Part shown: positions 35,893 to 44,494 of the stretch, in pieces
Numbering within the stretch: position 1 is the first letter of the stretch
How the letters are laid out: every line of letters begins with the position of its first letter
NCBI RefSeq assembly: GCF_001591545.1
Contig: NZ_BCVC01000001.1
Span: 930,001 to 994,000 of the forward strand
DNA length: 64,000 nucleotides
Direction: 5' to 3'
Origin: Lederbergia lenta NBRC 16444
GTDB taxonomy: Bacteria > Bacillota > Bacilli > Bacillales > Bacillaceae_C
Program-made: the position numbers and the translations under genes
Notes under the pieces: model-generated
Database searches by the model: none
Seen by the model: only the letters and a program-made list of their open reading frames with translations
What the model was told of the DNA's origin: nothing

Positions 35893-36749
35893 ATGTACAA
35901 TGGGACCATAGCTCCGTAAAATTTCTCAGATAATCTATTGGGAAGGGATTGTTACTTATAGAAAAAAGAAACTATCTAAAAGAAAAATCCAGTTTTAATG
36001 GATTTATCTAGGGCCTAAAGCTTGCCTAGCAATTTTATTTAGGCATTATATTTAGTTTGCAATGTTTAGCTTTGATATAATGAGATGTTTCTTCACTAAC
36101 CCTCTCCTAATAAGGTTTATCTGAAATATATTAAATATATATTTCAGATAAACCTTATTTTTTAAGCTACCGCATCTACCATTTTAGATATAAAATCGAT
36201 ATTGACCGTAGTTTTAAAAAATGTGTTTATGGAATATTATTATTTTGAAATTTGGTTTGATCATTATTCAACTCTATTTGTTATATATCTTTTTGTGGAA
36301 TATATATTGCAAATAAGGTTGAAAAGTATCAATTATCCTTAATGTACTTTGCTAATTTTTTTAACTTTATTGACCAACATTAATATAAGAGTAGGATAGA
36401 GGATCTTTGGTATGATATATTAACCGTTTTACCTTGTATTAAATAGCTTACTTAATATTGCATATTATAGCGGCTCGACCAAAAATGGAGGAATCGTTTT
36501 ATTTCTTAGACCTTTTTCCAAGTTTTATTGAAGGTAGGGATATTTCATTGGTGTTACTTTAATTTAATTATCTATATTTTCATCGTGTTTTGGGGATAAC
36601 TGATGTTACAGACGAAAGTCATCATGTTAAAATAATAACATATAAATCTCTCTGATCCGGGGCAGTAACAGATTTGTTGGAGGTAGTTAAATTAAGTAAT
36701 ATTTGCAATTATTAAGACAATCGATAAGATAGTATGCCTTAGTAAAGTA
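35893..36749. other. Gene-poor AT-rich region between eps and the beta-helix genes
   Basis: 857 bp with no ORF that has a ribosome site. It holds the strong hairpin at 36109-36164. A 25-codon ATG frame at 36486 has no ribosome site and no recognisable product. The DNA is very AT-rich. I see nothing else I can support. Confidence 0.6.
36109..36164. terminator. Long-stem hairpin/terminator downstream of the eps operon
   Basis: Perfect 22-bp arms (36109-36130 and 36138-36159), beginning AATAAGGTTTATCTG, followed by a T run to 36163 and preceded by As on the other strand. It lies 216 bp past the flippase stop; it could serve both directions. Confidence 0.7.
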
Positions 36750-38804
36750 TTAAGGTATATGGATATTGTTAATTATATTATCGAACTTTATATGAGTATT
36801 ATTCAGTTCTATATTTGCCTTTTGTAGGTAGTTATCTTTAAAAATTACTGGGATATTTGGAGATTTATCGGCTTTTACCGCTGTTACCAAGGTATTTGAC
36901 ATAAAGGTATTGCCGCTAATACGAATGAGGTCAGCAACTGTGGTATTGCGAATATCAATGATTGGATTTTTATTTCCATTTGGAAAGGAGAATGTATTTT
37001 CAGAAAGGTGAAAACTTCCCCAATTTCCATTTATAAATAGAGCCGAATCTGAGCCAGTTGGATTTTTAAAAAAACTATTGCTTATTTTGAAGAAATCAAC
37101 CATTGTACCTTCGCCTAAGTAAAATAGACTTAGATCGTCCCATTCAAAATAGCAATTATTGAAATCATATTTAGCATTTACCCCTTTAAATATATCACCT
37201 AGTCTACCACTATTAATGAACCTGCATCCATTATACACACCAGGGGGTAATCTTGTAATTCGATTTTCTTTATGCTTAATGTTAATGAACGAGACTCCGT
37301 TTAAAATCCAATCATGTGCTCCCTCTGGCACTACAGTAAATGCTTCTACTCCACTACCTTCAAAGGTAGAGTTTGAAATGCTTTGAGGTTCAGCGCTAAA
37401 TATGAGCGGGGCACCAGGATTTGTGGAGGCCGTATAAAAATCATTGTCATAATAGAACTTACAATTGCTAATTTGTACTACATAGGACTTTTGCTTAACA
37501 AAGTTGATTGGACTATTATGGAAAATGCAATGATCTATAGAAGCTTGCGTAGTTCCTAGAAGGCGTATTCTGCAGTCATATAGGTGGTTATTAGAAAATA
37601 GTGTATCGCCTGCAAGGAGAGAGACAGAATCATGAAAAAAATTTTTGTCAACAATCGATTTATCGACTCCAGCATTAATTGCAAAAATTCCGGATTGAAT
37701 TTTGTTGTTCGTAATGGTAATATGCTTTCCTGCTACAGCGATAATATTGTAATTTTCATTTCCGTAAATGTTATTCCCATCAATAAAAATATATTGATTG
37801 ATATCATACCCATCTTCAATATCTATCGCTCCTTGCGGTGCTACCCCACTAATATGATGTATTTCGCATCCGCTTACATAGATATGCTTAATTCCACAAA
37901 TCGCTATTCCTAATCTCCGACAATGATGTAGATTGCATTGTTTTATATATACATGTTTTGGAAACTCGGGAGTTCGGACCAGTATTGTATTTCCTGCATA
38001 AGAAGGAATGGTAGCTTGGTGTAATACGACTTTTGCATAGCTAGCATCTATTGGAACTTCTATTTCATCAAAGAAATGAAGGTCTGTCACTGAAGATAAA
38101 AAAGTATCATTACTTTTATAAAAGATTACATCAAAAGTGTTTGTCGATATGTCATTACCTATGCTTCCGAAACTACTACCGTACAGACCGAAATAACCAA
38201 GATTTGTTATTTGCTTGACCATCGGTATATTTACTTTTGAGCGAATACGATTTTTATTAGTGGTTAATGTCCCATTGGAGGTATTAATGCCTCCGGATTC
38301 TAAATTACCTGCAAGTTTGTAAGGATTACCACTAATACTCCCGTATGAGGTAATACCTAAAATGGCATCGCCAATTGTATTAAATATTTCCAAATTATCA
38401 AGAGTAATATATTGAACTCCATATCTTAGCTCCACGCCAACACCGAATGCATGAACATGATCACCTGTATAACTATGAGTATATCGATCGCCTTCAATCT
38501 TACCGTTAGTAATTCTTGAATATTGCTGTTTTTGGTGGAATAAGATAATTGCATATTTAGGCAGGTTATTATCCCTAATTCTTAACGTAGCACCGCCTAA
38601 ATTGAATGTCATATAACTTTGGGGTTGGATTGGGTTATTTTCATCAATTAAATAGGTGCCATCTGGCAAGATGACTTCTGAGTATCCCTCTAGAGACGCC
38701 CATGTTAAGGCATCATTTAATCCTTTCGATGTATTAATAGAATCAGTTGCGTCATTTTTAATATTCCAACGGCTCAATTCAACTAAATAAGAACCTATGG
38801 ACAT
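36750..38804 (-). CDS. Right-handed beta-helix protein without signal peptide
   Basis: 684 residues. It begins MSIGSYLVELSRWNIKNDAT and then has a pectate-lyase-superfamily start (SEVILPDGTYLI near residue 42) and repeated short coils of the type IxxNxFxxx through residues ~290-640. Its N-terminal 60 residues align with the secreted protein at 39484 (LSRW, TxxKGxNxAL, PDGTYLI). There is no signal peptide or anchor, so export is unclear. Such folds occur in polysaccharide lyases, hydrolases and phage tailspikes. ATG 38804 has AGGAAGTGATC upstream. Its placement beside eps suggests action on the polymer. Confidence 0.75.
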   Translation of the reverse strand: MSIGSYLVELSRWNIKNDATDSINTSKGLNDALTWASLEGYSEVILPDGTYLIDENNPIQPQSYMTFNLGGATLRIRDNNLPKYAIILFHQKQQYSRITNGKIEGDRYTHSYTGDHVHAFGVGVELRYGVQYITLDNLEIFNTIGDAILGITSYGSISGNPYKLAGNLESGGINTSNGTLTTNKNRIRSKVNIPMVKQITNLGYFGLYGSSFGSIGNDISTNTFDVIFYKSNDTFLSSVTDLHFFDEIEVPIDASYAKVVLHQATIPSYAGNTILVRTPEFPKHVYIKQCNLHHCRRLGIAICGIKHIYVSGCEIHHISGVAPQGAIDIEDGYDINQYIFIDGNNIYGNENYNIIAVAGKHITITNNKIQSGIFAINAGVDKSIVDKNFFHDSVSLLAGDTLFSNNHLYDCRIRLLGTTQASIDHCIFHNSPINFVKQKSYVVQISNCKFYYDNDFYTASTNPGAPLIFSAEPQSISNSTFEGSGVEAFTVVPEGAHDWILNGVSFINIKHKENRITRLPPGVYNGCRFINSGRLGDIFKGVNAKYDFNNCYFEWDDLSLFYLGEGTMVDFFKISNSFFKNPTGSDSALFINGNWGSFHLSENTFSFPNGNKNPIIDIRNTTVADLIRISGNTFMSNTLVTAVKADKSPNIPVIFKDNYLQKANIELNNTHIKFDNIINNIHIP

Positions 38805-39021
38805 AAAAGATCACTTCCTGTGCACAAACAGTGTTTTGTTATCCGAATTATAGTTTTCTTTATCATCATTAAATTACCCCATTCATTTTTTAATTTGAAG
38901 AATCCCCTTATTAGAATAATATTCAATAATTATCTGAAAGTAAGGGCTATACTCTGATTAGAAATTATTAATGCAAGTAAATTAGCCTCCAGAATATGCA
39001 ATTATATTAATAAAGCACTTA

Positions 39022-39050
39022 TTGACTCTAAACCAAAAAGACTATATATT
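39022..39050 (+). promoter_or_regulatory. Predicted sigma-A promoter for the secreted beta-helix gene
   Basis: TTGACT (39022-39027), a 17-bp spacer, TATATT (39045-39050). The start point would be near 39057, just ahead of the tandem SinR-type sites. The resulting leader to 39484 would be ~430 nt. Confidence 0.6.
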
Positions 39051-39061
39051 AACAATGTGCA

Positions 39062-39098
39062 ATTCTTTATTAAGAACGGATGATTCTTTATTAAGTTT
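39062..39098. promoter_or_regulatory. Tandem SinR-type operators upstream of the secreted beta-helix gene
   Basis: ATTCTTTATTAAGAAC at 39062-39077 and ATTCTTTATTAAGTTT at 39083-39098, spaced 21 bp (two helical turns), so both would face the same side of the DNA. The first begins 12 bp after the -10 box, as at the lasso promoter. A further half-site (AAGAAC) occurs near 39210. Confidence 0.6.
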
Positions 39099-39483
39099 AA
39101 AATACGATGCAAAAAGGTGAATCGTTTATCGAACTAGCACATCTCTTATACCAGTTACTCTCGATGCAGACAATATTATGCACGATGAAATAACAATAAA
39201 AGTGTTGTTTAAGAACAAGCTAAGTGAGGGGTGATAAACCTCCTACGATAACCTTCTATCTAAAAGGAGCATTTTTAGAAAGTTATTTATTTGTTGGGTT
39301 ATGCAATGAAAATAGTATTCTAAGCCCAATATATCGTTCTATGTAAGACACGACAAAACCCTAGGTATCATGAATATTCTAAATACGTTTTTAACCCCGA
39401 AATCCCATTTCCCCTGTATTTTAATAAATAAAGATTAAACATTACTGATGATGAAAATCTTTTTATTTAGGGAGTGATATGAT

Positions 39484-41649
39484 GTGATGAAAAAGTGGAT
39501 TATTATATCGGCAGTGTTAGTGTCTATGATCGGAGTAGTGTTTCTGGTTAATACTGCTTTTAAAACGACAGCTGTATTAATGCCGGATACAAAAAGTACT
39601 ATGAAAACTCCAGTCTATGAGCTGGATCTAAGTAGATGGGGTGTACATAACGATGGGACTCATCCGCTAGAAACGACTAAAGGTATCAATTCCGCGCTTG
39701 TATGGGCGAAGGAACAAGGTTATAAAACATTTAACATTCCGGACGGGACATATCTTATTGCCAAAGGGACAAAACAAAGAGATTCTGAATCAAGAATCAA
39801 TATGGTTAGTGACATGGATTTACATTTGAATGAAAAGACGATCCTGCAAAAAGAGGCCAATGAATTTGAAATTTATTCTGTCCTTTATATTGGTCCAGAT
39901 GTAAAGAATGTTACGATCAAAGGGGGAACTTTTCTAGGGGATCGTAATCATCATGATTACTCAAAAAAGGGTCCAGATACTGGAGGGACACATGAATGGG
40001 GAAATGGCATTGAAATCATTGGTGCCGAGAATGTAGTAATTGACGGGGTGAATACGAAAGAGTTTACAGGTGATGGGATTTTTGTGAGCGGAACCAATGT
40101 GACGGGGTCAACTATTGAAGAGACATCTTTAGAGTTAGGGGATTTTAACGAAAAAGGACAACCTGTAAAAGCCGAAGGAAAGATTCGTACCAAAAATCGA
40201 GAAGTCACCCATTTTGAGGATCCTGCATACGAAACATTTAAGAATATTCATTTCTGGCTTCCGGAAGGAATTACAGATGGAAGTAAGGTAGATGTATATT
40301 ATTATCGAAAAGATGGAAGTTTTATCAAAGCGGATAAACAAATAAAATTCTATTCGGGTGAGTCGATAATCCCAAATGAAGCTGACTTTTTTCACGCTGT
40401 TTTTGAAGCTCCGTCAATTAAAAAAGTTAAAGTGAATCGAATGACTGTTGACGTTTCAAAAAATGTTACAATTATGAACTCTGATATTGGATACAATCGA
40501 AGGCAAGGTATTAGCTTGGTTGGTTCGGATGGGGTGCAAATTATTAACAATCATATTCATCATACGAATGGAACTGCCCCACAAAGTGGTATTGATATTG
40601 AACCAGGTTTTTTTCCAGGGAAAAACACAATCATTACAGGAAATACTTTTACTGACAATAAAATTCAAATTGTTCTTGCTTATGGAGAGAATGTAACGAT
40701 AGAAGATAACCAATTTGAACAAAATATGGAAGAAGGCATCGGTGTACATGCACATAAAGGTTTTAGGGGAGAAGTAGTTGTAAACAATAACAATTTCATT
40801 GGCTCAGGATTAACCTTATATGCGGAGAATGCAAAAGCAGATGGTAATCAATTCAAGAATGGTAGGGTAAAACTCCTTGGAAAAAATATCATTTTTAGTA
40901 ATTCCTTATTAGTAGATGTAAGCTTAAGCGCAGGAAATGAAGTGGACCAAAAGATATCTAATTTAAGTATTGAACATAATGGTGTTCAACCTGGAATTCT
41001 ATATATTGGGGACCAAGCAGTAGATTTAAAAGATGTGGAAATTAAAGCAAAAACGAAAGGTAAGGGTCTCATTCTCGGAACGGGGAACAGCCAAAGTGTC
41101 TATGAACGGCTCACAGTGATAGACAGTGATCGGCAAGGGACCATTCTACCTGCAGGTACGTATAACCAATGTTCCTTCGAGGCAGGTGGTCTGGAGATTA
41201 ATCGTGTTGGTACATACGTATTAGATGATTGTATTTTAAAGGATAAGGAAAACCTGCTGACAATCAATAGTATATATGGGAAACCGAATGTCTCTGTTAA
41301 AAACTCTAAACTAGAAATTACAGAAAACATTGGATATGGGGCTGCCGTCTATGTTTCAGGGAGCAAAAATTTTGAACTGTTGGATAGTATAGTTTCAGCA
41401 AAAAGTAGCGTTAGCAAATTTCCACTTATTAAAATTGGCCCATACGGGAAGCCGAAACCTACTGATGTATTTGGGGTGAAGATTATAGGGAATGATCTCT
41501 ATACTAAAAGCTCTGTCATCGGTGTGGACACTTCTAATGCCGGCACAAATGCACCAGCTTATCAAGTGCAAGATAATAAATTATATAACGCTAAGTTAAA
41601 ATTGACTTCAAAAGACATTAAAAATAATAATAAAACAATGCAAAAGTGA
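39484..41649 (+). CDS. Secreted right-handed beta-helix protein (pectate-lyase superfamily)
   Basis: 721 residues. An N-terminal signal or anchor helix (residues 3-24: KKWIIISAVLVSMIGVVFLV) is followed by a ~30-residue linker, then the domain with LSRWGVHNDGTHP, IPDGTYLI and many beta-helix coils (ITGNTFTDNKI, IEDNQFEQN) to the end. It is a paralogue of the divergent gene at 36750 but with an export signal. It has no anchor motif beyond the N-terminal helix. The start is GTG 39484 or the next codon ATG 39487. SinR-type sites upstream suggest co-expression with the matrix polysaccharide; degradation or remodelling of it is a plausible role. Confidence 0.8.
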   Translation: MMKKWIIISAVLVSMIGVVFLVNTAFKTTAVLMPDTKSTMKTPVYELDLSRWGVHNDGTHPLETTKGINSALVWAKEQGYKTFNIPDGTYLIAKGTKQRDSESRINMVSDMDLHLNEKTILQKEANEFEIYSVLYIGPDVKNVTIKGGTFLGDRNHHDYSKKGPDTGGTHEWGNGIEIIGAENVVIDGVNTKEFTGDGIFVSGTNVTGSTIEETSLELGDFNEKGQPVKAEGKIRTKNREVTHFEDPAYETFKNIHFWLPEGITDGSKVDVYYYRKDGSFIKADKQIKFYSGESIIPNEADFFHAVFEAPSIKKVKVNRMTVDVSKNVTIMNSDIGYNRRQGISLVGSDGVQIINNHIHHTNGTAPQSGIDIEPGFFPGKNTIITGNTFTDNKIQIVLAYGENVTIEDNQFEQNMEEGIGVHAHKGFRGEVVVNNNNFIGSGLTLYAENAKADGNQFKNGRVKLLGKNIIFSNSLLVDVSLSAGNEVDQKISNLSIEHNGVQPGILYIGDQAVDLKDVEIKAKTKGKGLILGTGNSQSVYERLTVIDSDRQGTILPAGTYNQCSFEAGGLEINRVGTYVLDDCILKDKENLLTINSIYGKPNVSVKNSKLEITENIGYGAAVYVSGSKNFELLDSIVSAKSSVSKFPLIKIGPYGKPKPTDVFGVKIIGNDLYTKSSVIGVDTSNAGTNAPAYQVQDNKLYNAKLKLTSKDIKNNNKTMQK

Positions 41650-41658
41650 AAAGGATTC

Positions 41659-41691
41659 TTCCTCCTAAAAAAAGGAGGAGTGTTGTTTTTT
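41659..41691 (+). terminator. Terminator after the secreted beta-helix gene
   Basis: TTCCTCCT (41659-41666) pairs with AGGAGGAG (41673-41680) around a six-A loop, followed by TGTTG and six Ts. Confidence 0.8.
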
Positions 41692-41773
41692 AGAATTTTA
41701 CCATTGGTTAGAGAGTTAATCAATTTGATTCAAACGAAAATTATATTATGAGAAATGAAAGGAGGATTTTTTA

Positions 41774-42490
41774 ATGAAACTTGCTTTTATCTCAGATATC
41801 CATGGCAATGCTATTGCTTTAGATGCAGTCATACGGGATATGAAAGAGAGAAATGTGGATAAAATATATGTTCTAGGTGACATTAGTTTCCGTGGGCCTG
41901 AACCACAGCGTTCGCTTAATTTAGTTAGATCTCTAAACTGTAAAGTTATTAAAGGAAACGCAGATGAATGGGTGGTTCGGGGAATAGAAAAAGGAGAGGT
42001 ACCAGATCAGGCTCTAGGGATAATGACGGAAGAACGTGAGTGGACTTTTTCGCATTTAGATGAGGATAGTATCAAATATTTAGGAAGCCTCCCAACGGAA
42101 TTAACGTTTGAAGTGGAAGGAGTTAATTTTCATACCTTCCATGCAACCCCAAATAGTTTATTTGAAGTCATTCAGCCGTTCGAAAGTGATGATAGTTTGA
42201 GCAAGAAATTAATGACCCGTGAAGCTAATGTATACATATATGCTCATATTCACAAACCTTATATTAGGTATATAAATGGTAAATGTCTAATCAATATAGG
42301 TAGTGTAGGATTACCATTCGATGGAGTGAATAAGTCCTCGTATTCTATCATTGACATTAATGGTGATGGTATACAAACGTCAATTGTAAGAGTAGATTAT
42401 GATGTGAATCAAGTGATTAATCAATTTAGTGAGTCTGATTATCCTAATGTTGAAAACATGACTAATGTATTGAAAAATGCAAAACTATAA
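41774..42490 (+). CDS. Calcineurin-like metallophosphoesterase (YfcE-like)
   Basis: 238 residues. The metal-binding signatures of the family are all present: DIHGN at residues 8-12, GDISFRGP near 35, GNADE near 60, and HIHKPYIRYINGKCLINIGSVG at the C-terminal part (H-x-H and GS). Such enzymes hydrolyse phosphodiesters or phosphomonoesters; the substrate is unknown. A role in cyclic-dinucleotide breakdown is tempting because a c-di-GMP riboswitch follows, but c-di-GMP phosphodiesterases use EAL or HD-GYP domains, which are absent. ATG 41774 has GAAAGGAGG upstream. Confidence 0.85.
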   Translation: MKLAFISDIHGNAIALDAVIRDMKERNVDKIYVLGDISFRGPEPQRSLNLVRSLNCKVIKGNADEWVVRGIEKGEVPDQALGIMTEEREWTFSHLDEDSIKYLGSLPTELTFEVEGVNFHTFHATPNSLFEVIQPFESDDSLSKKLMTREANVYIYAHIHKPYIRYINGKCLINIGSVGLPFDGVNKSSYSIIDINGDGIQTSIVRVDYDVNQVINQFSESDYPNVENMTNVLKNAKL

Positions 42491-42636
42491 CAGTTTTATA
42501 AAGTTAGAATACATAAGATTATGTCGTGTTTACCCTAAAAAGCTTGTGTAAATTTTTTATTGAACCGACAAATTATAACAAGAAAAGCAAAATTAAACTG
42601 TAAGATACATGTATGGGAGTAATTATGTGGTTCGCC

Positions 42637-42730
42637 AGGCATAGAAAAAGGCAAACTCGTTGAAAGATGGGGACGCAAAGTCACAGGTCTAAGGTATTGA
42701 TTGTAAAATACTAAGATGGCTGGATTGCCT
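42637..42730 (+). promoter_or_regulatory. c-di-GMP-I (GEMM-I) riboswitch upstream of sinI
   Basis: The conserved core GGCAAAC (42650-42656), GAAA tetraloop (42662-42665), GGACGCAAAG (42671-42680) and GGTCTAA (42686-42692) match the GEMM-I consensus in order and spacing. P1 is closed by AGGCA (42637-42641) / TGCCT (42726-42730); a second arm GTATT / AATAC is at about 42694-42711. The sinI start lies 32 nt after the aptamer. A weak AAATAC / GTATTT hairpin sits between aptamer and ribosome site, but no long T tract, so control of translation is more likely than termination. Confidence 0.92.
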
Positions 42731-42761
42731 TAAATACGATTTGTATTTTGGGGGGAAGAGC

Positions 42762-42905
42762 GTGATTGAGACAAAGGTGAGTATGAAGGGGATGGATAAG
42801 GAGTGGATGTGGCTAATAATTGAGGCGAAAAATTTAGGGATTGCTAAGGAAGAAATTAGGCAATTTCTCGAAAAAAAGCGTGTTAAAGACCTAGGTTTGC
42901 TTTAA
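42762..42905 (+). CDS. sinI: SinI-like anti-repressor
   Basis: 47 residues. GTG 42762 with GGGGGGAAG upstream. Residues 12-36, DKEWMWLIIEAKNLGIAKEE then IRQFL, follow the SinI dimerisation pattern (D-x-EW-x2-L-x2-EA-x3-I-x2-EEIR-x-[FY]L). SinI binds SinR and stops it from repressing matrix genes. The gene is convergent to sinR, unlike B. subtilis where sinI and sinR are tandem in one operon, so anti-repressor and repressor levels are set separately. It is directly downstream of the c-di-GMP riboswitch. Confidence 0.88.
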   Translation: MIETKVSMKGMDKEWMWLIIEAKNLGIAKEEIRQFLEKKRVKDLGLL

Positions 42906-42970
42906 CCTTACGCTTACCTTGTATTTGTTCGGCTGTAGCAATATAAAACAACTGGTATCATAAATTTTCT

Positions 42971-43026
42971 AAACAAATAAAAAAACGTTATATGACTTAA
43001 GTCATATAACGTTTTTTTATTTGTTT
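42971..43026. terminator. Bidirectional terminator: 56-bp perfect palindrome between sinI and sinR
   Basis: Arms 42971-42998 and 42999-43026 are exact reverse complements (28 bp each), centred on GACTT/AAGTC and including an A7/T7 pair. Each strand therefore ends in a T tract after an ACGTTATATGACTT stem. The right arm contains the sinR stop codon and last codons. Confidence 0.92.
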
Positions 43027-43346
43027 TCTATTTTCCATTTATTAAATTCGAGAAATTCACGGAATTCTTGTTTGGAGACGCCGGAAGCCATCGCCTCACG
43101 AACGAGTAATTCCCAATCTTGATCAAGTTGCTCATTGTTTTCATTATCTGTTTCACCGTGAAGTAAGTAGTTCACAGGGATGCCCAATACCGATGAAATT
43201 TTTTCTAAAAATTGTATGGAGGGATTTGATTGGATCTTACGTTCAATTGAACTTAAATAAGATTTTGCAACCCCTGCTTTATCAGCTAATTCTGATAAGG
43301 ACATATTTTTTTGTTTTCGATATTCTTGTATTCGTTCGCCAATCAT
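43017..43346 (-). CDS. sinR: Master biofilm repressor SinR
   Basis: 109 residues. The N-terminal DNA-binding domain MIGERIQEYRKQKNMSLSEL with recognition helix AKSYLSSIERKI and NPSIQFLEKISSVL is nearly that of B. subtilis SinR (111 residues). The C-terminal part, LDQDWELLVREAMASGVSKQ plus EFREFLEFNKW, is the SinI-binding and tetramerisation segment. ATG 43346 is chosen because it aligns with the known N-terminus; GTG 43358 overlaps the ribosome site. SinR represses eps and matrix genes; matching palindromes stand before eps, lasso and beta-helix genes here. It is downstream of yqkF on the same strand. Confidence 0.94.
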   Translation of the reverse strand: MIGERIQEYRKQKNMSLSELADKAGVAKSYLSSIERKIQSNPSIQFLEKISSVLGIPVNYLLHGETDNENNEQLDQDWELLVREAMASGVSKQEFREFLEFNKWKIENK

Positions 43347-43440
43347 GCAAAATGTCACCTTCCTTAAGAAAAATTATACCATATAACGAAGGCTTGTTTC
43401 ATATTTAGAACACTTGAATTTAAATAATAAAATTACATGA

Positions 43441-44376
43441 TCATTGGTGTTGATTATATGTGGTTGCTTTTGTAATCATTTTTAAAAAAGTAATTTCATC
43501 ATCCGTTAGAGGTGAAGCGTTTACTGCACGCGCATTATCCTGTATTTGTTCAACAGAGCTGGCGCCAGTTACAACAGATGCGACGGCATTGTTAGACAGA
43601 TTGAATTGCAAGGCGATTTCGTTTATTGTTCGTGAGCCTACTAACAATTTGGATCGAATACTTTGCAGTAAATCTTTTATATCCGCTCCATTATATTCAA
43701 GATAATCTTCTTCAAGTAATTTACCTGTATCCATGATTTCGAGCATTTTATCACTTAATAACCCTTTGGCGACAGAACCTCTTGTGACGACACTGATATT
43801 ATTTTTATTTAATAGCTTTAAAGTTTCTTCTGGACGACGGTCGAGCAAACTATATTGCATCATGACACTGACAAGTGATGAATCCTCGACAAACTTGCGA
43901 ATAACATTAGGGCGAATAGAAGAGATGCCATAATATTTAATTAGCCCCTCTGAACGCAGTTCTTCAAATGCTTCAATTGTTTCTTCAATTGGGTCATCAA
44001 TCGTACCTCCGTGAAGTTGATATAAATCAATATAGTCTGTGTTTAGACGATGGAGGCTATCTTTGACAGCTTTTTTTATATAAGTTTTAGAAGGGTCCCA
44101 TTCCCAACCATCTTTATCTTCGCCCCAACGATTGCCCACTTTTGTAGCAATAACTACTTGATCGCGTATGCTTGAAAGAGTTTTTCCGACAAGTTTTTCA
44201 TTCACACCATATTCGTATAAATCAGCTGTGTCAAAATAATTAACTCCCTCGTCCAATGCTGCTTCGATTATCTTAGTGGCTTTTTGCTCATCCGTCCCCA
44301 GTGACATACAGCCGAGTCCTAATTTTGAAACTTGTAAATTTGAAAGTCCTAGTTTCCTTTTCTCCACATCCATCAC
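43441..44376 (-). CDS. yqkF: Aldo/keto reductase (YqkF-like)
   Basis: 311 residues. AKR TIM-barrel: LGLGCMSLGTD near residue 20, catalytic FDTADLYEYGVNE (Asp51, Tyr56), Lys in IATKVGNRW, and YQLHGG. NADPH-dependent carbonyl reduction; substrate unknown. The start is ATG 44376 or the next ATG 44373. It marks the right edge of the accessory block: in B. subtilis the genes yqkE, yqkF and nudF lie together. It reads away from nudF and towards sinR. Confidence 0.9.
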   Translation of the reverse strand: MMDVEKRKLGLSNLQVSKLGLGCMSLGTDEQKATKIIEAALDEGVNYFDTADLYEYGVNEKLVGKTLSSIRDQVVIATKVGNRWGEDKDGWEWDPSKTYIKKAVKDSLHRLNTDYIDLYQLHGGTIDDPIEETIEAFEELRSEGLIKYYGISSIRPNVIRKFVEDSSLVSVMMQYSLLDRRPEETLKLLNKNNISVVTRGSVAKGLLSDKMLEIMDTGKLLEEDYLEYNGADIKDLLQSIRSKLLVGSRTINEIALQFNLSNNAVASVVTGASSVEQIQDNARAVNASPLTDDEITFLKMITKATTYNQHQ

Positions 44377-44494
44377 GCCTTCCTTTGTCTTTATATTAAC
44401 GGATTAGTAGAAGTTAGCCAAAGTTAATGTTTGAGAATCTGTATGATATTATAAATGATTATTGGGAATATATTAAATAGGGAGCTGGACATAA

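Noticed and set aside
36486-36563. 25-codon frame in the gene-poor region
   Set aside because: No ribosome binding site and no similarity that I can recognise; the surrounding DNA is AT-rich and chance frames are expected.
41774-42490. Phosphoesterase next to the c-di-GMP riboswitch as a c-di-GMP-degrading enzyme
   Set aside because: It has a calcineurin-like fold, not EAL or HD-GYP; neighbourhood alone is not enough to assign this substrate.
42731-42750. AAATAC / GTATTT hairpin after the riboswitch as an intrinsic terminator
   Set aside because: Only six A-T-rich pairs and a short TTTT followed by the G-rich ribosome site; too weak to call as a terminator.
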